Assembly: GCF_036924595.1 (NCBI RefSeq)
Contig: NZ_JAZHRV010000001.1
Coordinates: 3,286,001 to 3,350,000 of the forward strand
Length of the DNA stretch: 64,000 nt
Reading direction: 5' to 3'
Source of the DNA: Bradyrhizobium algeriense
GTDB lineage: Bacteria > Pseudomonadota > Alphaproteobacteria > Rhizobiales > Xanthobacteraceae
Positions 49,011-57,723 of the stretch are shown here, one piece after another. The notes under the pieces are model-generated. The model was not told the DNA's origin. It searched no databases and worked only from the letters and a program-made list of their open reading frames with translations. Each line of letters begins with the position of its first letter. The stretch's first letter is position 1. The translations under genes and the position numbers were made by a program.

Positions 49011-49985
49011 ATGCAAAAGAAGAAGACAGCCGCCATTGCGCTCGCATTCGCCATGGTCAGTTCCGCAGGCCTCGCGCAAAACTATCCGAACCGGCCGATC
49101 ACGCTGCTGGTCCCGTTCGCCGCCGGGGGCGCCACCGACACGGTGGCGCGGGTGACTGCGCAATCGATGTCGAAACTGCTCGGACAGACGATTGTCGTCG
49201 AGAACGCCACAGGCGCCGGCGGCACCATCGCGGCGACGCGCGCCTCGCGCGCCGAACCGGACGGCTACACGATCCTGATCCACCACATCGGCATCTCCAC
49301 GGCGGCGACGCTCTATCGCAAGCTCGCCTACGACACCAAGACGGCGTTCGCGCCGATCGGCCTCGTCACCAACGCGCCGATGACGATCATCGGCCGTCCC
49401 GACCTGCCGCCCAATGCGCTCGCCGAACTCGTCACCTACATCAAGGCCAATGGCGACAAGATGACCTTTGGCAACGCCGGCCTCGGCGCCGCATCGCATC
49501 TCTGCGGCTTGTTGTTCATGAACGCGATCGGCAAAGAAATTCTCACCGTGCCATACAAGGGCAATGCCCCCATCATGAACGATCTGATCGCCAAGCAGAT
49601 CGACCTCTCCTGCGACCAGACCACCAACACCACGGGCCCGATCGCCTCGAAGCTGATCAAGGCCTATGCCATCACCACGAAGACGCGGCTGGCGTCGATG
49701 CCCGACCTTCCGGCTGCCGACGAGTCCGGCCTGAAAGGCTTTGAGCTCGGCGCGTGGCACGGCATCTATGCACCCAAGGGCACGCCCGACGACATCGTCC
49801 AAAAACTATCCAAGACACTGCAGGAAGCGCTGCGCGACCCCGATCTGGTGAAGCGGTTCAACGACATCAACACCGAGCCCGTGCCGCAGAACGAAGCGAC
49901 GCCCGAAGCCCTGAAGGCGAAATTGATCAGCGAGGTCGATCGCTGGGCGCCGATCATCAAGGCGGCGGGCCAGTTCGCGGATTGA
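49011..49985 (+). CDS. Bug/TctC-type periplasmic solute-binding protein
   Basis: A 324-residue binding protein of the tripartite tricarboxylate transporter (TTT) family. Signal peptide KKKTAAIALAFAMVSSAGLAQ, then the Bug hallmark NYPNRPITLLVPFAAGGATD, IVVENATGAGGTIAATRASR, ADPDG-like EPDGYTILIHHIGIS, GNAGLGAASHLCGLLFMNAI and AWHGIYAPKGTPDDIVQKLS. It follows the tartrate-dehydrogenase-type gene by ~80 bases with GGGAGG before the ATG, so it likely binds a hydroxy-dicarboxylate. No tctA/tctB membrane genes are adjacent; it may be an orphan or a sensor. Confidence 0.92.
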   Translation: MQKKKTAAIALAFAMVSSAGLAQNYPNRPITLLVPFAAGGATDTVARVTAQSMSKLLGQTIVVENATGAGGTIAATRASRAEPDGYTILIHHIGISTAATLYRKLAYDTKTAFAPIGLVTNAPMTIIGRPDLPPNALAELVTYIKANGDKMTFGNAGLGAASHLCGLLFMNAIGKEILTVPYKGNAPIMNDLIAKQIDLSCDQTTNTTGPIASKLIKAYAITTKTRLASMPDLPAADESGLKGFELGAWHGIYAPKGTPDDIVQKLSKTLQEALRDPDLVKRFNDINTEPVPQNEATPEALKAKLISEVDRWAPIIKAAGQFAD

Positions 49986-50058
49986 GCACTCATGCGCATG
50001 AGCAAAGCCGCGCCTCACGGCACCAAAGTGACGGCGGCGCGTCTGCGTGTAAGGCCTG

Positions 50059-50535
50059 CTACGTGCCGGGCGTTCTAACGACCAGTTTTATGTTGAAGAG
50101 ATTGACGTCCTTGAACGGATTCGGCGCGCCTTCGATGGTGCCCGTGCCCTTAGCGTTCGCATAGGCACCCGTGCCCGAGAGGATCGTATATTCGCCGTTT
50201 GACCGGCCGTCTTTGACCGCGCCGGTGTAACGCGCCGTGATCGAGCCCTCCTCGAACGTGTAGGTGCTGTAGCCGTAGTAGGGTCCCGAGCCTTTGAGCA
50301 AGTCTGCGGAATGAACGAAATCTTTCACCCCGATACGGCCGTCCTTGAAGACGGTGACGCCAAAAAATTTGCCGGACAAGACCGTCTGTCCTTCGACGTT
50401 TGCTGCCTCCGTTACCTTGACATCGATAGGCTTGACGATGAGCTTGAACTCTAGCACCTGCTCTCCGGCTAGAGCGGTCGACGCCGCAATGGTCAGAGCT
50501 ACGCTGGAAAGGAAAACGGCGAGAGACTTGCGCAT
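50059..50535 (-). CDS. Secreted small beta-barrel protein, allene-oxide-cyclase-like
   Basis: A 158-residue exported protein: signal MRKSLAVFLSSVALTIAAST.. (cleavage near ALAGEQ), then a strand-rich body: VLEFKLIVKPIDVKVTEAAN, GQTVLSGKFFGVTVFKDGRI, YYGYSTYTFEEGSITARYTG, NGEYTILSGTGAYANAKGTG. The T-F-x-x-G-S-I-x-A-R and G-T-G-x-Y-A-N-A-K-G-T-G motifs fit the AOC-barrel-like lipocalin group. No enzymatic role can be inferred. ATG 50535 follows GCAGGAGGAGC, a strong site; a frame extending to 50703 is rejected. Confidence 0.72.
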   Translation of the reverse strand: MRKSLAVFLSSVALTIAASTALAGEQVLEFKLIVKPIDVKVTEAANVEGQTVLSGKFFGVTVFKDGRIGVKDFVHSADLLKGSGPYYGYSTYTFEEGSITARYTGAVKDGRSNGEYTILSGTGAYANAKGTGTIEGAPNPFKDVNLFNIKLVVRTPGT

Positions 50536-50989
50536 GTGCTCCTCCTGCGTTTGCTGATGTGGAATGCTTGCCGTGCCTCGCCAGCGGCTGACGTTCCTGG
50601 GATTGTCCAGCATGCAGGCTCGGACACAATTATGGGTCTTGACGACGGAAGAAAGGTTCAGCCTCCTTAGCCCGTGACTTTCACCGGCAGGGAGCGGTTC
50701 CAAAAAAGTAATTCCACGGCAATTCTGGGCGCGGCAGCCAAATCCTGGGGCTTTGTCAGAAACCGGATAATGATGCCGTCAATGGCCCAAGAAAACCTCC
50801 GGGAACCTCCTGCGCCACTTTCGGCGATGAAACCTGCCCTCACAGCGTTGGAACCACAGCGCGCCTATCAGCGCCCCATAGAACGTCACCGTGCGTCTGA
50901 TCACTTCGGGGTTTCGCTTCGACGATATCGCCGGATGCGAGCTTTTGGCTGCGCGCTTTGCGGATTGAGGCGACCTTCGCGCCTTGCGC
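50536..50989. other. Non-coding stretch between the secreted barrel and the amidohydrolase
   Basis: About 450 bases. Short open frames cross it on both strands but none has a credible start, family motif or codon pattern. It probably holds the barrel gene's promoter (50536 side). No repeat-family copy found. Confidence 0.45.
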
Positions 50990-51847
50990 TCAGCGCTCGC
51001 TGCCGAACAGCGCCTTCGCATTGCCATTGGCGATCTGCACCGCAATCTTCGGCGGCAACTGCGCGAGCCACGCCCGATACCCGGCGATGATGTCGCCGTA
51101 GCTCTGCCAGCGCTCGCTGATCCAGGTGTCGGAGCCGAGCAGGAAACGGTCCGGATAGCGCTCGAACAGCGCGCGCCATTCCGCCGTCAGCTTGCCGCTG
51201 CCGTCGACGATGCCGCCGCGGTAGGACAGTTCGCCCCACAGCTTTGGATATTTTGACAGCATTTCCGAAACGCGGTCGGTCGACAGGCCGAAGCCGGTAT
51301 GGGCCCAGATGATGCGGGCGCGCGGGTTGTGGCGCATCAGGATTTCCACGGCGACATCATCGGCGTGGGCGTGCAGGTAAAGGTCGTGCTCAACAGCGAA
51401 ATCGACAGTCTTCTTCACCCACTCGTTTTCGGCCGCCTTGCCCGAGATGTGGAATTCGCCGATGCCGCGGTAATAGCCGCGTTTGAATTCCTCCTGCACG
51501 AGGTCGAAAATGAAGGGATCGCCGAACCAGGTCTGGATGTCCGCGCGCACGCGGTAGGGCCTGATGAACGGGACGACCTGCAGGCCCTGCGGCTTGGCGT
51601 CCATCAGCGCATGCGTACCGGTGTTCGGGCGGCTGGTCGCGAGGATGCCGGTGACGCGGTGTTTTTTGAACAGCGCCAGCACTTCATCGACGCTGTAATG
51701 GGGTTTTGGCTCCCAATTGTAGTGCATATGGGCGTCGAAGATTTCGATTGGCTCGTCGGCGCGGGCCGGGCCGACGATGAACGCCAGCGCGATTAGCATC
51801 GCGACGCCCCGCGCAGCCGACCGCATCACGCGTCCAAACGTCATCAT
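50990..51847 (-). CDS. Exported amidohydrolase-family protein
   Basis: A 285-residue TIM-barrel metallohydrolase of the amidohydrolase_2 type. Signal peptide (MRSAARGVAMLIALAFIVGPARA), then IEIFDAHMHYNWEPKPHYSV (metal-binding H-x-H), LATSRPNTGTHA, RGIGEFHISGK, LYLHAHADDVAVEILMRHNP, IIWAHTGFGLSTDRVSEML, DRFLLGSDTWIS and ANGNAKALFG. Metal ligands look complete. Its start overlaps the stop of the RND permease gene, so it is the last gene of that operon, an unusual partner for an efflux pump. Confidence 0.88.
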   Translation of the reverse strand: MMTFGRVMRSAARGVAMLIALAFIVGPARADEPIEIFDAHMHYNWEPKPHYSVDEVLALFKKHRVTGILATSRPNTGTHALMDAKPQGLQVVPFIRPYRVRADIQTWFGDPFIFDLVQEEFKRGYYRGIGEFHISGKAAENEWVKKTVDFAVEHDLYLHAHADDVAVEILMRHNPRARIIWAHTGFGLSTDRVSEMLSKYPKLWGELSYRGGIVDGSGKLTAEWRALFERYPDRFLLGSDTWISERWQSYGDIIAGYRAWLAQLPPKIAVQIANGNAKALFGSER

Positions 51848-54800
51848 TCGGCGGCGACTACGTGCGGACGCTCGTCGCCCGCTTCTTCCAGTTGCGGTTC
51901 GAGCTTGCGACGCAGGCGGCGGTCGATGCGGTCGAGATAGATGTAGACGACCGGCGTGATGTAGAGCGTCAGCAGCTGCGACAGGCAGAGACCACCGACG
52001 ACGGCGATGCCGAGCGGCTGGCGCAATTCGGCGCCGGCGCCGGCGCCGAGCGCGATCGGCAATGTGCCGAAGATCGCGGCAAATGTCGTCATCATGATCG
52101 GGCGGAAGCGCAGCAGCGCTGCCTCGCGAATGGCGTGCTCGGCGCTCAGGCCAACGCGGCGGCGCTCCAGCGCAAAATCCACCATCATGATGGCGTTCTT
52201 CTTGACGATGCCGACCAGCATCACGATGCCGATCATCGCAATGACAGACATTTCCATCCCGAACAGCATCAGGGTGAGGATCGCGCCGATGCCGGCCGAC
52301 GGCAGGCCCGAGATGATGGTGATCGGGTGGATGAAGCTCTCGTAGAGAATGCCGAGGATGACGAAGGCGGCGAAAACAGCGGCGAGGATCAGGACACCCT
52401 GCCCGCGCAGCGAATCCTGGAACACTTGCGCGGTGCCGGAGAAGCCGGTGGCGATGGTCGCCGGAAGGTTCGAGGTCTGCTCGAGCTCGGTGATCTTGTC
52501 GACTGCGTAGCCCAGCGAATTGCCGGGCGCGAGGTTGAAGGAGATCGTCACCGCCGGCTGTTGGGCCTGGTGGTTGATCTGCAGCGGACCGACCGTCGGA
52601 ACCAGTTTTGCCACCGCCGACAGCGGAATGGTCTGGTTGTTCTGGGTCTTCATGTAGAGCTTGGAGAGATCCGACGGATCGACCCGGAACTGCGGCTGCA
52701 CTTCCAGGATGATCTGGTAGTCATTCGACGGCATGTAGATGGTGCCGACCTGGCGCGAGCCGTAGGCGTTGTAGAGTTGGTTACGCACCTGATCGACGGT
52801 GATGCCGTAGACCGCGGCCTTTTCGCGGTCGATGTCGACCGTCATCTGCGGATTCTTGATGTAGAGGTCGGTGGTGACGTCGAGCAGACCGGGCAGCTTC
52901 TCGATCTTCTCGCGCATCTCAGGCGCCAGCCGGTACAGCGACTCGGTGTCGCCGCTCTGCATCACGTATTGATACTGGCTCTTGGAAATCCGGCCGCCGA
53001 TATTGAGGTTCTGGATCGGCTGGAAGAACGCCTGCATGCCCGGGATATCGCGGGCCTTGAGTCGCAGCCGGCCGATGATCGTGTTGAGGTTGTCGCGCTC
53101 CTTCTTCGGCTTCAGCGCGATGAACAGACGTCCGTAATTCGCCGTCGCGTTGGGCCCGCCGGCGCCGACGGTGGAGTTGATGTACTCCACCGCGGGGTCG
53201 GATCTCAGCACGCCGACCAGCGCTTGCTGCCGCTCCTTCATCGCCTCGAAGGAAGTATCGGTGGCGGCTTCGGTCACACCGATCAGGAAGCCGGTGTCCT
53301 CCTGCGGGAAGAAGCCCTTCGGCACGATCATGTAGAGGTAGACGGTGCCGCCCAGAGTGGCCAGCGTCACCATCAGCATCAGGAATTTCCGGGCCAGCAC
53401 CCAGTCGAGCGTCCACTCATAGGCGCGCAGCCAGGATTCGAACATCGCCTCGAAGACGCGAAGCACGACATTCGGCCGCTTGGTCGCGTCATGGGCCCGC
53501 AGCACACGCGCGCACAGCATCGGCGTCAGGGTCAGCGACACGAAGCCAGACACGATGATCGCAACCGATACGGTGACGGCGAATTCGCGGAACACGCGGC
53601 CGACGATACCGCCCATCAACAGCACCGGAATGAACACGGCGATCAGCGAGAACGTGATCGAGATGATGGTGAAACCGATCTCGCGGGCGCCCTTCAGCGC
53701 AGCCTCGAACGGCCGCATGCCATGCTCGATGTGGCGGACGATGTTCTCCAGCATGACGATGGCGTCGTCGACCACGAAGCCGACCGAAAGCGTCAGCGCC
53801 AGCAGCGTCATGTTGTTGATGGAATAGTCGAGCGCGTACATCACCGCGCAGGTGCCGAACAGCGAAATTGGAACCGCCAGCGCCGGAATGAAGGTCGCGG
53901 ACGCCGAACGCAGGAACAGGAAGATCACCAGGATGACCAGGGCGATCGCGATCAGCAGCGTCTCCTCGACGTCGGCCACGGCCTGGCGGATGGAAATGGA
54001 GCGGTCCATCAGCACGTTGATCGACACCGATGGCGGGATCTGCGCCCGCAGCACCGGGAACTTGGCCAGAATGGAATCGACCACCGCCACGGTGTTGGCG
54101 TCCGGCTGCTTCTGAATACCCAGCACGATGGCGCGCTCGTCATTCAGCCAGCTCGCAATCCGCTCGTTCTCGACGCTGTCGTAGATCCGCGCGACCTCGT
54201 CGAGCTTGACCGGGGAACCGTTGCGCCAGGCCACTACGATCTGGCGATAATCAATCGCCTTGTCCATCTGGCCCGAGGCCTGCAGCGCCACGTCCTGCTT
54301 CGGCCCGTTCAGCGTGCCAACGGGCGTCGAGGAATTGGCGCGGGACACCGCCGTCCTGATGTCCTCGAGCGACAACCCGCGGGCCGCAGCGGCCTCAGGG
54401 TCGGCCTGGACGCGAATGGCGAACTTCTGCGCGCCGTAGACACTGACCTGAGCGACGCCAGGAATCTGCGAGAGCGTCTGGCCGATGGTGATGTCGCCAT
54501 ATTCGTGGACCGCCGACAGCGGCAGCGTCGACGAATTGAGCACGACGAACAGAACAGGGAAATCGGCCGGGTTCACTTTGCGGAAGCTCGGCGGGATGAT
54601 CATCTCGACCGGTAACCGGCGCTGCGCAATCGTCAGCGCAGTCTGCACGTCGAGCGCCGCGGCGTCGATGTTGCGGTTGAGATCGAACTGGATGGTGATG
54701 GTGCTGATGCCCTGCGACGAGTTCGACGACATCGAGGAGATGCCGGCAACCGTCGAGAGCTGGCGCTCGATGACGCCGGCGACCGAGGCCGCCATGGTGT

Positions 54801-54969
54801 CCGCGCTCGCGCCAGGCAGGGTCGCGGTGACGGCAATGGTCGGGAAATCGACCCGCGGCAGCGCCGAGACCGGCAGCAGGCGGAAGCCGAAAATGCCGAA
54901 CGCGATGATCGACGCCGTGATCAGCGTCGTCATGACCGGCCGGCGGATACAGAGTTCGGAGAGCGTCAT
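51844..54969 (-). CDS. RND efflux permease (HAE1/MdtC-like)
   Basis: A 1041-residue inner-membrane proton-driven exporter with twelve helices and two large periplasmic loops. MTLSELCIRRPVMTTLITAS, FRLLPVSALPRVDFPTIAVT, PGASADTMAASVAGVIERQL, the TM4 proton-relay Asp pair in VGFVVDDAIVMLENIVRHIE, and the second half LPSAGIGAILTLMLFGMEMS, LVGIVKKNAIMMVDFALERR, RFRPIMMTTFAAIFGTLPIA. These match MdtC/MuxC-type pumps. Upstream by 3 bases is its adaptor; no TolC-type gene is nearby. Confidence 0.94.
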   Translation of the reverse strand: MTLSELCIRRPVMTTLITASIIAFGIFGFRLLPVSALPRVDFPTIAVTATLPGASADTMAASVAGVIERQLSTVAGISSMSSNSSQGISTITIQFDLNRNIDAAALDVQTALTIAQRRLPVEMIIPPSFRKVNPADFPVLFVVLNSSTLPLSAVHEYGDITIGQTLSQIPGVAQVSVYGAQKFAIRVQADPEAAAARGLSLEDIRTAVSRANSSTPVGTLNGPKQDVALQASGQMDKAIDYRQIVVAWRNGSPVKLDEVARIYDSVENERIASWLNDERAIVLGIQKQPDANTVAVVDSILAKFPVLRAQIPPSVSINVLMDRSISIRQAVADVEETLLIAIALVILVIFLFLRSASATFIPALAVPISLFGTCAVMYALDYSINNMTLLALTLSVGFVVDDAIVMLENIVRHIEHGMRPFEAALKGAREIGFTIISITFSLIAVFIPVLLMGGIVGRVFREFAVTVSVAIIVSGFVSLTLTPMLCARVLRAHDATKRPNVVLRVFEAMFESWLRAYEWTLDWVLARKFLMLMVTLATLGGTVYLYMIVPKGFFPQEDTGFLIGVTEAATDTSFEAMKERQQALVGVLRSDPAVEYINSTVGAGGPNATANYGRLFIALKPKKERDNLNTIIGRLRLKARDIPGMQAFFQPIQNLNIGGRISKSQYQYVMQSGDTESLYRLAPEMREKIEKLPGLLDVTTDLYIKNPQMTVDIDREKAAVYGITVDQVRNQLYNAYGSRQVGTIYMPSNDYQIILEVQPQFRVDPSDLSKLYMKTQNNQTIPLSAVAKLVPTVGPLQINHQAQQPAVTISFNLAPGNSLGYAVDKITELEQTSNLPATIATGFSGTAQVFQDSLRGQGVLILAAVFAAFVILGILYESFIHPITIISGLPSAGIGAILTLMLFGMEMSVIAMIGIVMLVGIVKKNAIMMVDFALERRRVGLSAEHAIREAALLRFRPIMMTTFAAIFGTLPIALGAGAGAELRQPLGIAVVGGLCLSQLLTLYITPVVYIYLDRIDRRLRRKLEPQLEEAGDERPHVVAAE

Positions 54970-54972
54970 CGG

Positions 54973-56103
54973 TTACGCTCCGGCCTTTTTGGCCCGCGGC
55001 TCGATCCGCGTTCCGTCCGACAGCAGCAGCTGCCCGTCGACGACGACGCTTTCGCCGCCGGCGAGCCCTTCCGAGATCACCGACAAGCCCTGCGCGGTGC
55101 GGTCGACCTTGACCGGCTGGACCTTGGCGGCACCGTCCTTGACCACGAAGACGAAATTACCGCTCTGGCTGCGCTGCACGGCAACCGTCGGCACCACGAT
55201 CGAATCCTCGCTGCGGATGATGAGCTTGGCCGCGACCAACGTCCCCGGCCACAAACTCTCGTTCTCATTGTTCATGATGCCGCGCACGGTGACCATGCCG
55301 GTGGCCATATCCACGGTGTTTTCGACCATCGCGATCTTGCCGGTCTCGGAGTGTTGGCGGCCCGGAATGGTCGCGGTGACGCCAGAGGCACCCTTGGCCA
55401 TGGACTCGCGCAGATCCACCAGCACGCGCTGCGGAACCGCGAAGGTCACGTAAACTGGCGCCATCTGGTTGATGACCGCAAGCGGAGTGGTATCGGCCGG
55501 GCGCACGAAATTGCCGACCTTCACATTGGCGACGCTGATGCGCCCCGCGAACGGCGCGCGGATCGTGGTGTAGCTTTTCTGGACCTTCAGATTGTCGAGC
55601 GCAGCCTGATTGGCCTTGATGGAGCCGGCCAGGATGTCGGACTGCGTTTTAGCGTTGTCGACATTGACCTGCGTAGTCGCGCCCTTGCCGACGAGATCGG
55701 TGAAGCGGCGGAGGTCGCGCTGGGCACCCTCGAGCTGCGCATGGTCCCTGGCCAGCACGCCCTCGGCTTGTTCGATCTGTGCGTCGATCTGGCGGCTGTC
55801 GAGCGTGAACAGCAGATCGCCTTCGCTGACCTTGGCGCCGTCCTCGAAGTGCACCGCGACGATGGTGGTTTCCAGCCGCGATTTCAACGCCACGCTGGAG
55901 ATCGGTGTCACCATGCCGATCGCGTCGACGTCGACGGGCATGGCTTTGCGCTCCGCCTTGGCCAGCTCGACGGATACCATCCGCGGCCGCTGCGGGCCCT
56001 GGGCGCTGCTGCTGCCGCCCATCCAGGAGGAGCGGGTGATGAAACCCGCCGCGGCAGCGATGCCGACCGCGCCGGCAAGAAGTATCAAGGTACGTTTTTT
56101 CAT
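54973..56103 (-). CDS. RND periplasmic adaptor (membrane fusion protein)
   Basis: A 376-residue adaptor linking the permease to an outer-membrane channel. N-terminal anchor (MKKRTLILLAGAVGIAAAAG), lipoyl/barrel-sandwich halves (VALKSRLETTIVAVHFEDGA, KVSEGDLLFTLDSRQIDAQI and YTTIRAPFAGRISVANVKVG), a helical hairpin between them (EQAEGVLARDHAQLEGAQRD), and beta-barrel/MP domains (VYVTFAVPQRVLVDLRESMA, NENESLWPGTLVAAKLIIR). Typical MdtA-like layout. First gene of the adaptor-permease-amidohydrolase operon, divergent from xthA. Confidence 0.94.
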   Translation of the reverse strand: MKKRTLILLAGAVGIAAAAGFITRSSWMGGSSSAQGPQRPRMVSVELAKAERKAMPVDVDAIGMVTPISSVALKSRLETTIVAVHFEDGAKVSEGDLLFTLDSRQIDAQIEQAEGVLARDHAQLEGAQRDLRRFTDLVGKGATTQVNVDNAKTQSDILAGSIKANQAALDNLKVQKSYTTIRAPFAGRISVANVKVGNFVRPADTTPLAVINQMAPVYVTFAVPQRVLVDLRESMAKGASGVTATIPGRQHSETGKIAMVENTVDMATGMVTVRGIMNNENESLWPGTLVAAKLIIRSEDSIVVPTVAVQRSQSGNFVFVVKDGAAKVQPVKVDRTAQGLSVISEGLAGGESVVVDGQLLLSDGTRIEPRAKKAGA

Positions 56104-56257
56104 ATTTTTTCACGCCCGCCAGTCCTAAAGGACGGGACGGTTCTCTCCTGCCCCTTGACGGCAATGATTGCGCCTTATTTCTAAACGGTTATCACAGCCT
56201 CGCTGCACATGGTATGCCACTGCCAGAAAATGTGTAGTTACAATCCCGAGCCATTTC

Positions 56258-57049
56258 ATGCGCATTGCAACCTGGAACGTTAATTCGATCCGGCAGCGGG
56301 TCGACCATCTCCTGACCTGGCTCAGGGAGACCTCGCCAGACATCGTCTGCCTGCAGGAAATCAAATGCGTGGACGAGGCGTTCCCGCGGCTGGAGATCGA
56401 ATCGCTCGGCTATAACGTCGTCACCCACGGCCAGAAGACTTTCAACGGCGTCGCGCTCCTGTCGAAGCTGCCGTTCGACGAGACCAAATCGGGCCTGGCC
56501 GGCGACGACGAGGACGCCCATGCCCGGTTCCTCGAAGGCGTGGTGACGCTGAAGACCGGCGTGATGCGGATCGCCTGCCTCTATCTGCCCAACGGAAACC
56601 CGCCGGATACGGACAAATATCCCTATAAACTCAAATGGATGTCGCGCCTTCTTGAGTATTCGAAGGAGCGGCTTAAAGCGGAAGAGCCGCTGGTGCTCGC
56701 AGGCGACTTCAACGTCATTCCGGCTGCTCGCGATGTCTATAACCCCGCGGCCTGGGCCAACGACGCGCTGTTCCGTCCCCAAACCCGCGAGGCCTTCCAG
56801 TCCCTCCTCGGCCTCGGGCTGACGGATGCGCTGCGCGCGGTGACCGACGAGCCAAACCTCTACACCTTCTGGGACTATCAGGCGGGCGCCTGGCAGAAGA
56901 ACTGGGGCCTTCGAATCGACCATCTCCTGCTGTCGCCACAGGCCAGCGACCGCCTGACCAATGTCGGCGTGGACAGCTACGTGCGCGCCTGGGAGAAGCC
57001 GTCCGACCACGTGCCGGTGTGGGCGGATTTCGACCTGGAGACGGCTTGA
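56258..57049 (+). CDS. xthA: Exodeoxyribonuclease III
   Basis: ExoIII is the AP endonuclease / 3'-exonuclease of base-excision repair. The 263-residue protein has MRIATWNVNSIRQRVDHLLT, the Mg-binding Glu in IVCLQEIKCVDEAFPRLEI, GVALLSKLPFDE, ACLYLPNGNPPDTDKYPYKL, VLAGDFNVIPAARDVYNP, NWGLRIDHLLLSPQ and the catalytic His in EKPSDHVPVWADFDL. All catalytic residues are present. ATG 56258 begins the conserved strand; the frame reaching 56168 is not used. The next gene (57067) starts 17 bases downstream. Confidence 0.97.
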   Translation: MRIATWNVNSIRQRVDHLLTWLRETSPDIVCLQEIKCVDEAFPRLEIESLGYNVVTHGQKTFNGVALLSKLPFDETKSGLAGDDEDAHARFLEGVVTLKTGVMRIACLYLPNGNPPDTDKYPYKLKWMSRLLEYSKERLKAEEPLVLAGDFNVIPAARDVYNPAAWANDALFRPQTREAFQSLLGLGLTDALRAVTDEPNLYTFWDYQAGAWQKNWGLRIDHLLLSPQASDRLTNVGVDSYVRAWEKPSDHVPVWADFDLETA

Positions 57050-57066
57050 GCGGGACAGGCGCGGCA

Positions 57067-57650
57067 ATGGTGGCGATTCGGGATGCTGCGCCCGTAGACG
57101 CCGTCGCGGCCTGCCATGTCCTGAGAGAATCGATCTCCCGCTTATGCGTTGCCGATCACCGCAACGATCCGGCGATCCTGAATGCGTGGCTGGCCAACAA
57201 GACGCCGGATATCGTGGCCGCATGGGCACGACAACCTGGAAACTCGCTCCTGCTCGCCGTCGAGGGCGATGCGATCCTCGGGGTGGGATCCGTGACGGAC
57301 GCAGGCGAGATCACGCTGAACTACGTGGCGCCCGGTGCACGATTTCGCGGCGTCAGCCGTGCCTGCTCAGCGCGCTCGAAGCCAGAGCGGTGGAGCGCGG
57401 CAACAGCCGCTGCGCGCTCACAAGCACCAAGACGGCGCATCGCTTCTATCAGTCGGCCGGTTATGTTGACGACGGAGTGCCGACAGGCAAATTCGGCACG
57501 AACGCCGGCTGTCCGGATTGTCGCTTCGCGGTAGCTGGGCAGATCATGCCAGTTTGTAGGTTGGGCAAAGCCACCGGGTCGCGCGAATGCGCGCCCAGTG
57601 ACGAGCGCAACTGCGCTCGCACAGTGATGACAGGCTCCCACCACTCATGA
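57067..57650 (+). pseudogene. GNAT acetyltransferase, frameshifted
   Basis: From ATG 57067 the frame gives VAIRDAAPVDAVAACHVLRE, ISRLCVADHRNDPAILNAWL and ILGVGSVTDAGEITLNYVAP, then RFRGVSRA. At 57361-57364 the frame breaks. One base back, the sequence continues LLSALEARAVERGNSRCALT, STKTAHRFYQSAGYVDDGVP and TGKFGT, a proper GNAT C-terminus. One C is missing from the GCC-TG junction. The restored frame runs into a repeat and its true end near 57535 is unclear. Pseudogene or sequence error. Confidence 0.8.
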
Positions 57651-57706
57651 TCGATCCGGAAAGAAGGATGGTGGGCACGGCGCAAGAGCGCCTTTGCCCA
57701 CCCTAC
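57556..57706. repeat. Family B palindromic repeat (copy 3), with a second repeat nested inside
   Basis: Outer ends GTAGGTTGGGCAAAG and CTTTGCCCACCCTAC match family B, but the element is ~60 bases longer than the copies at 12881 and 24595. The extra DNA is a ~63-base segment (57575-57637) that recurs inverted at 62331-62392. So one repeat has apparently inserted into another. Confidence 0.82.
57575..57637 (+). repeat. Family D repeat (copy 1), nested in family B
   Basis: Starts CGGGTCGCGCGAATGCGCG and ends CACAGTGATGACAGGCT, with an internal dyad GAGCGCAACTGCGCTC. Its reverse complement occurs at 62331-62392 almost unchanged. Confidence 0.85.
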
Positions 57707-57723
57707 AAATCGGCTAGCGCCGC

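Noticed and set aside
50674..51090. Plus-strand frame of 138 codons between the secreted barrel and the amidohydrolase
   Set aside because: It overlaps the amidohydrolase C-terminus, has no ribosome site and looks like random coding.
51862..54615. Long plus-strand open frame of ~917 codons
   Set aside because: It is antisense to the RND permease and its composition (Arg, His, Asp, Gln-rich, no domains) is that of a GC-rich shadow frame.
57321..57644. Minus-strand frame of 107 codons over the GNAT pseudogene
   Set aside because: Antisense to the recognisable acetyltransferase; its C-terminal part reads through a repeat.
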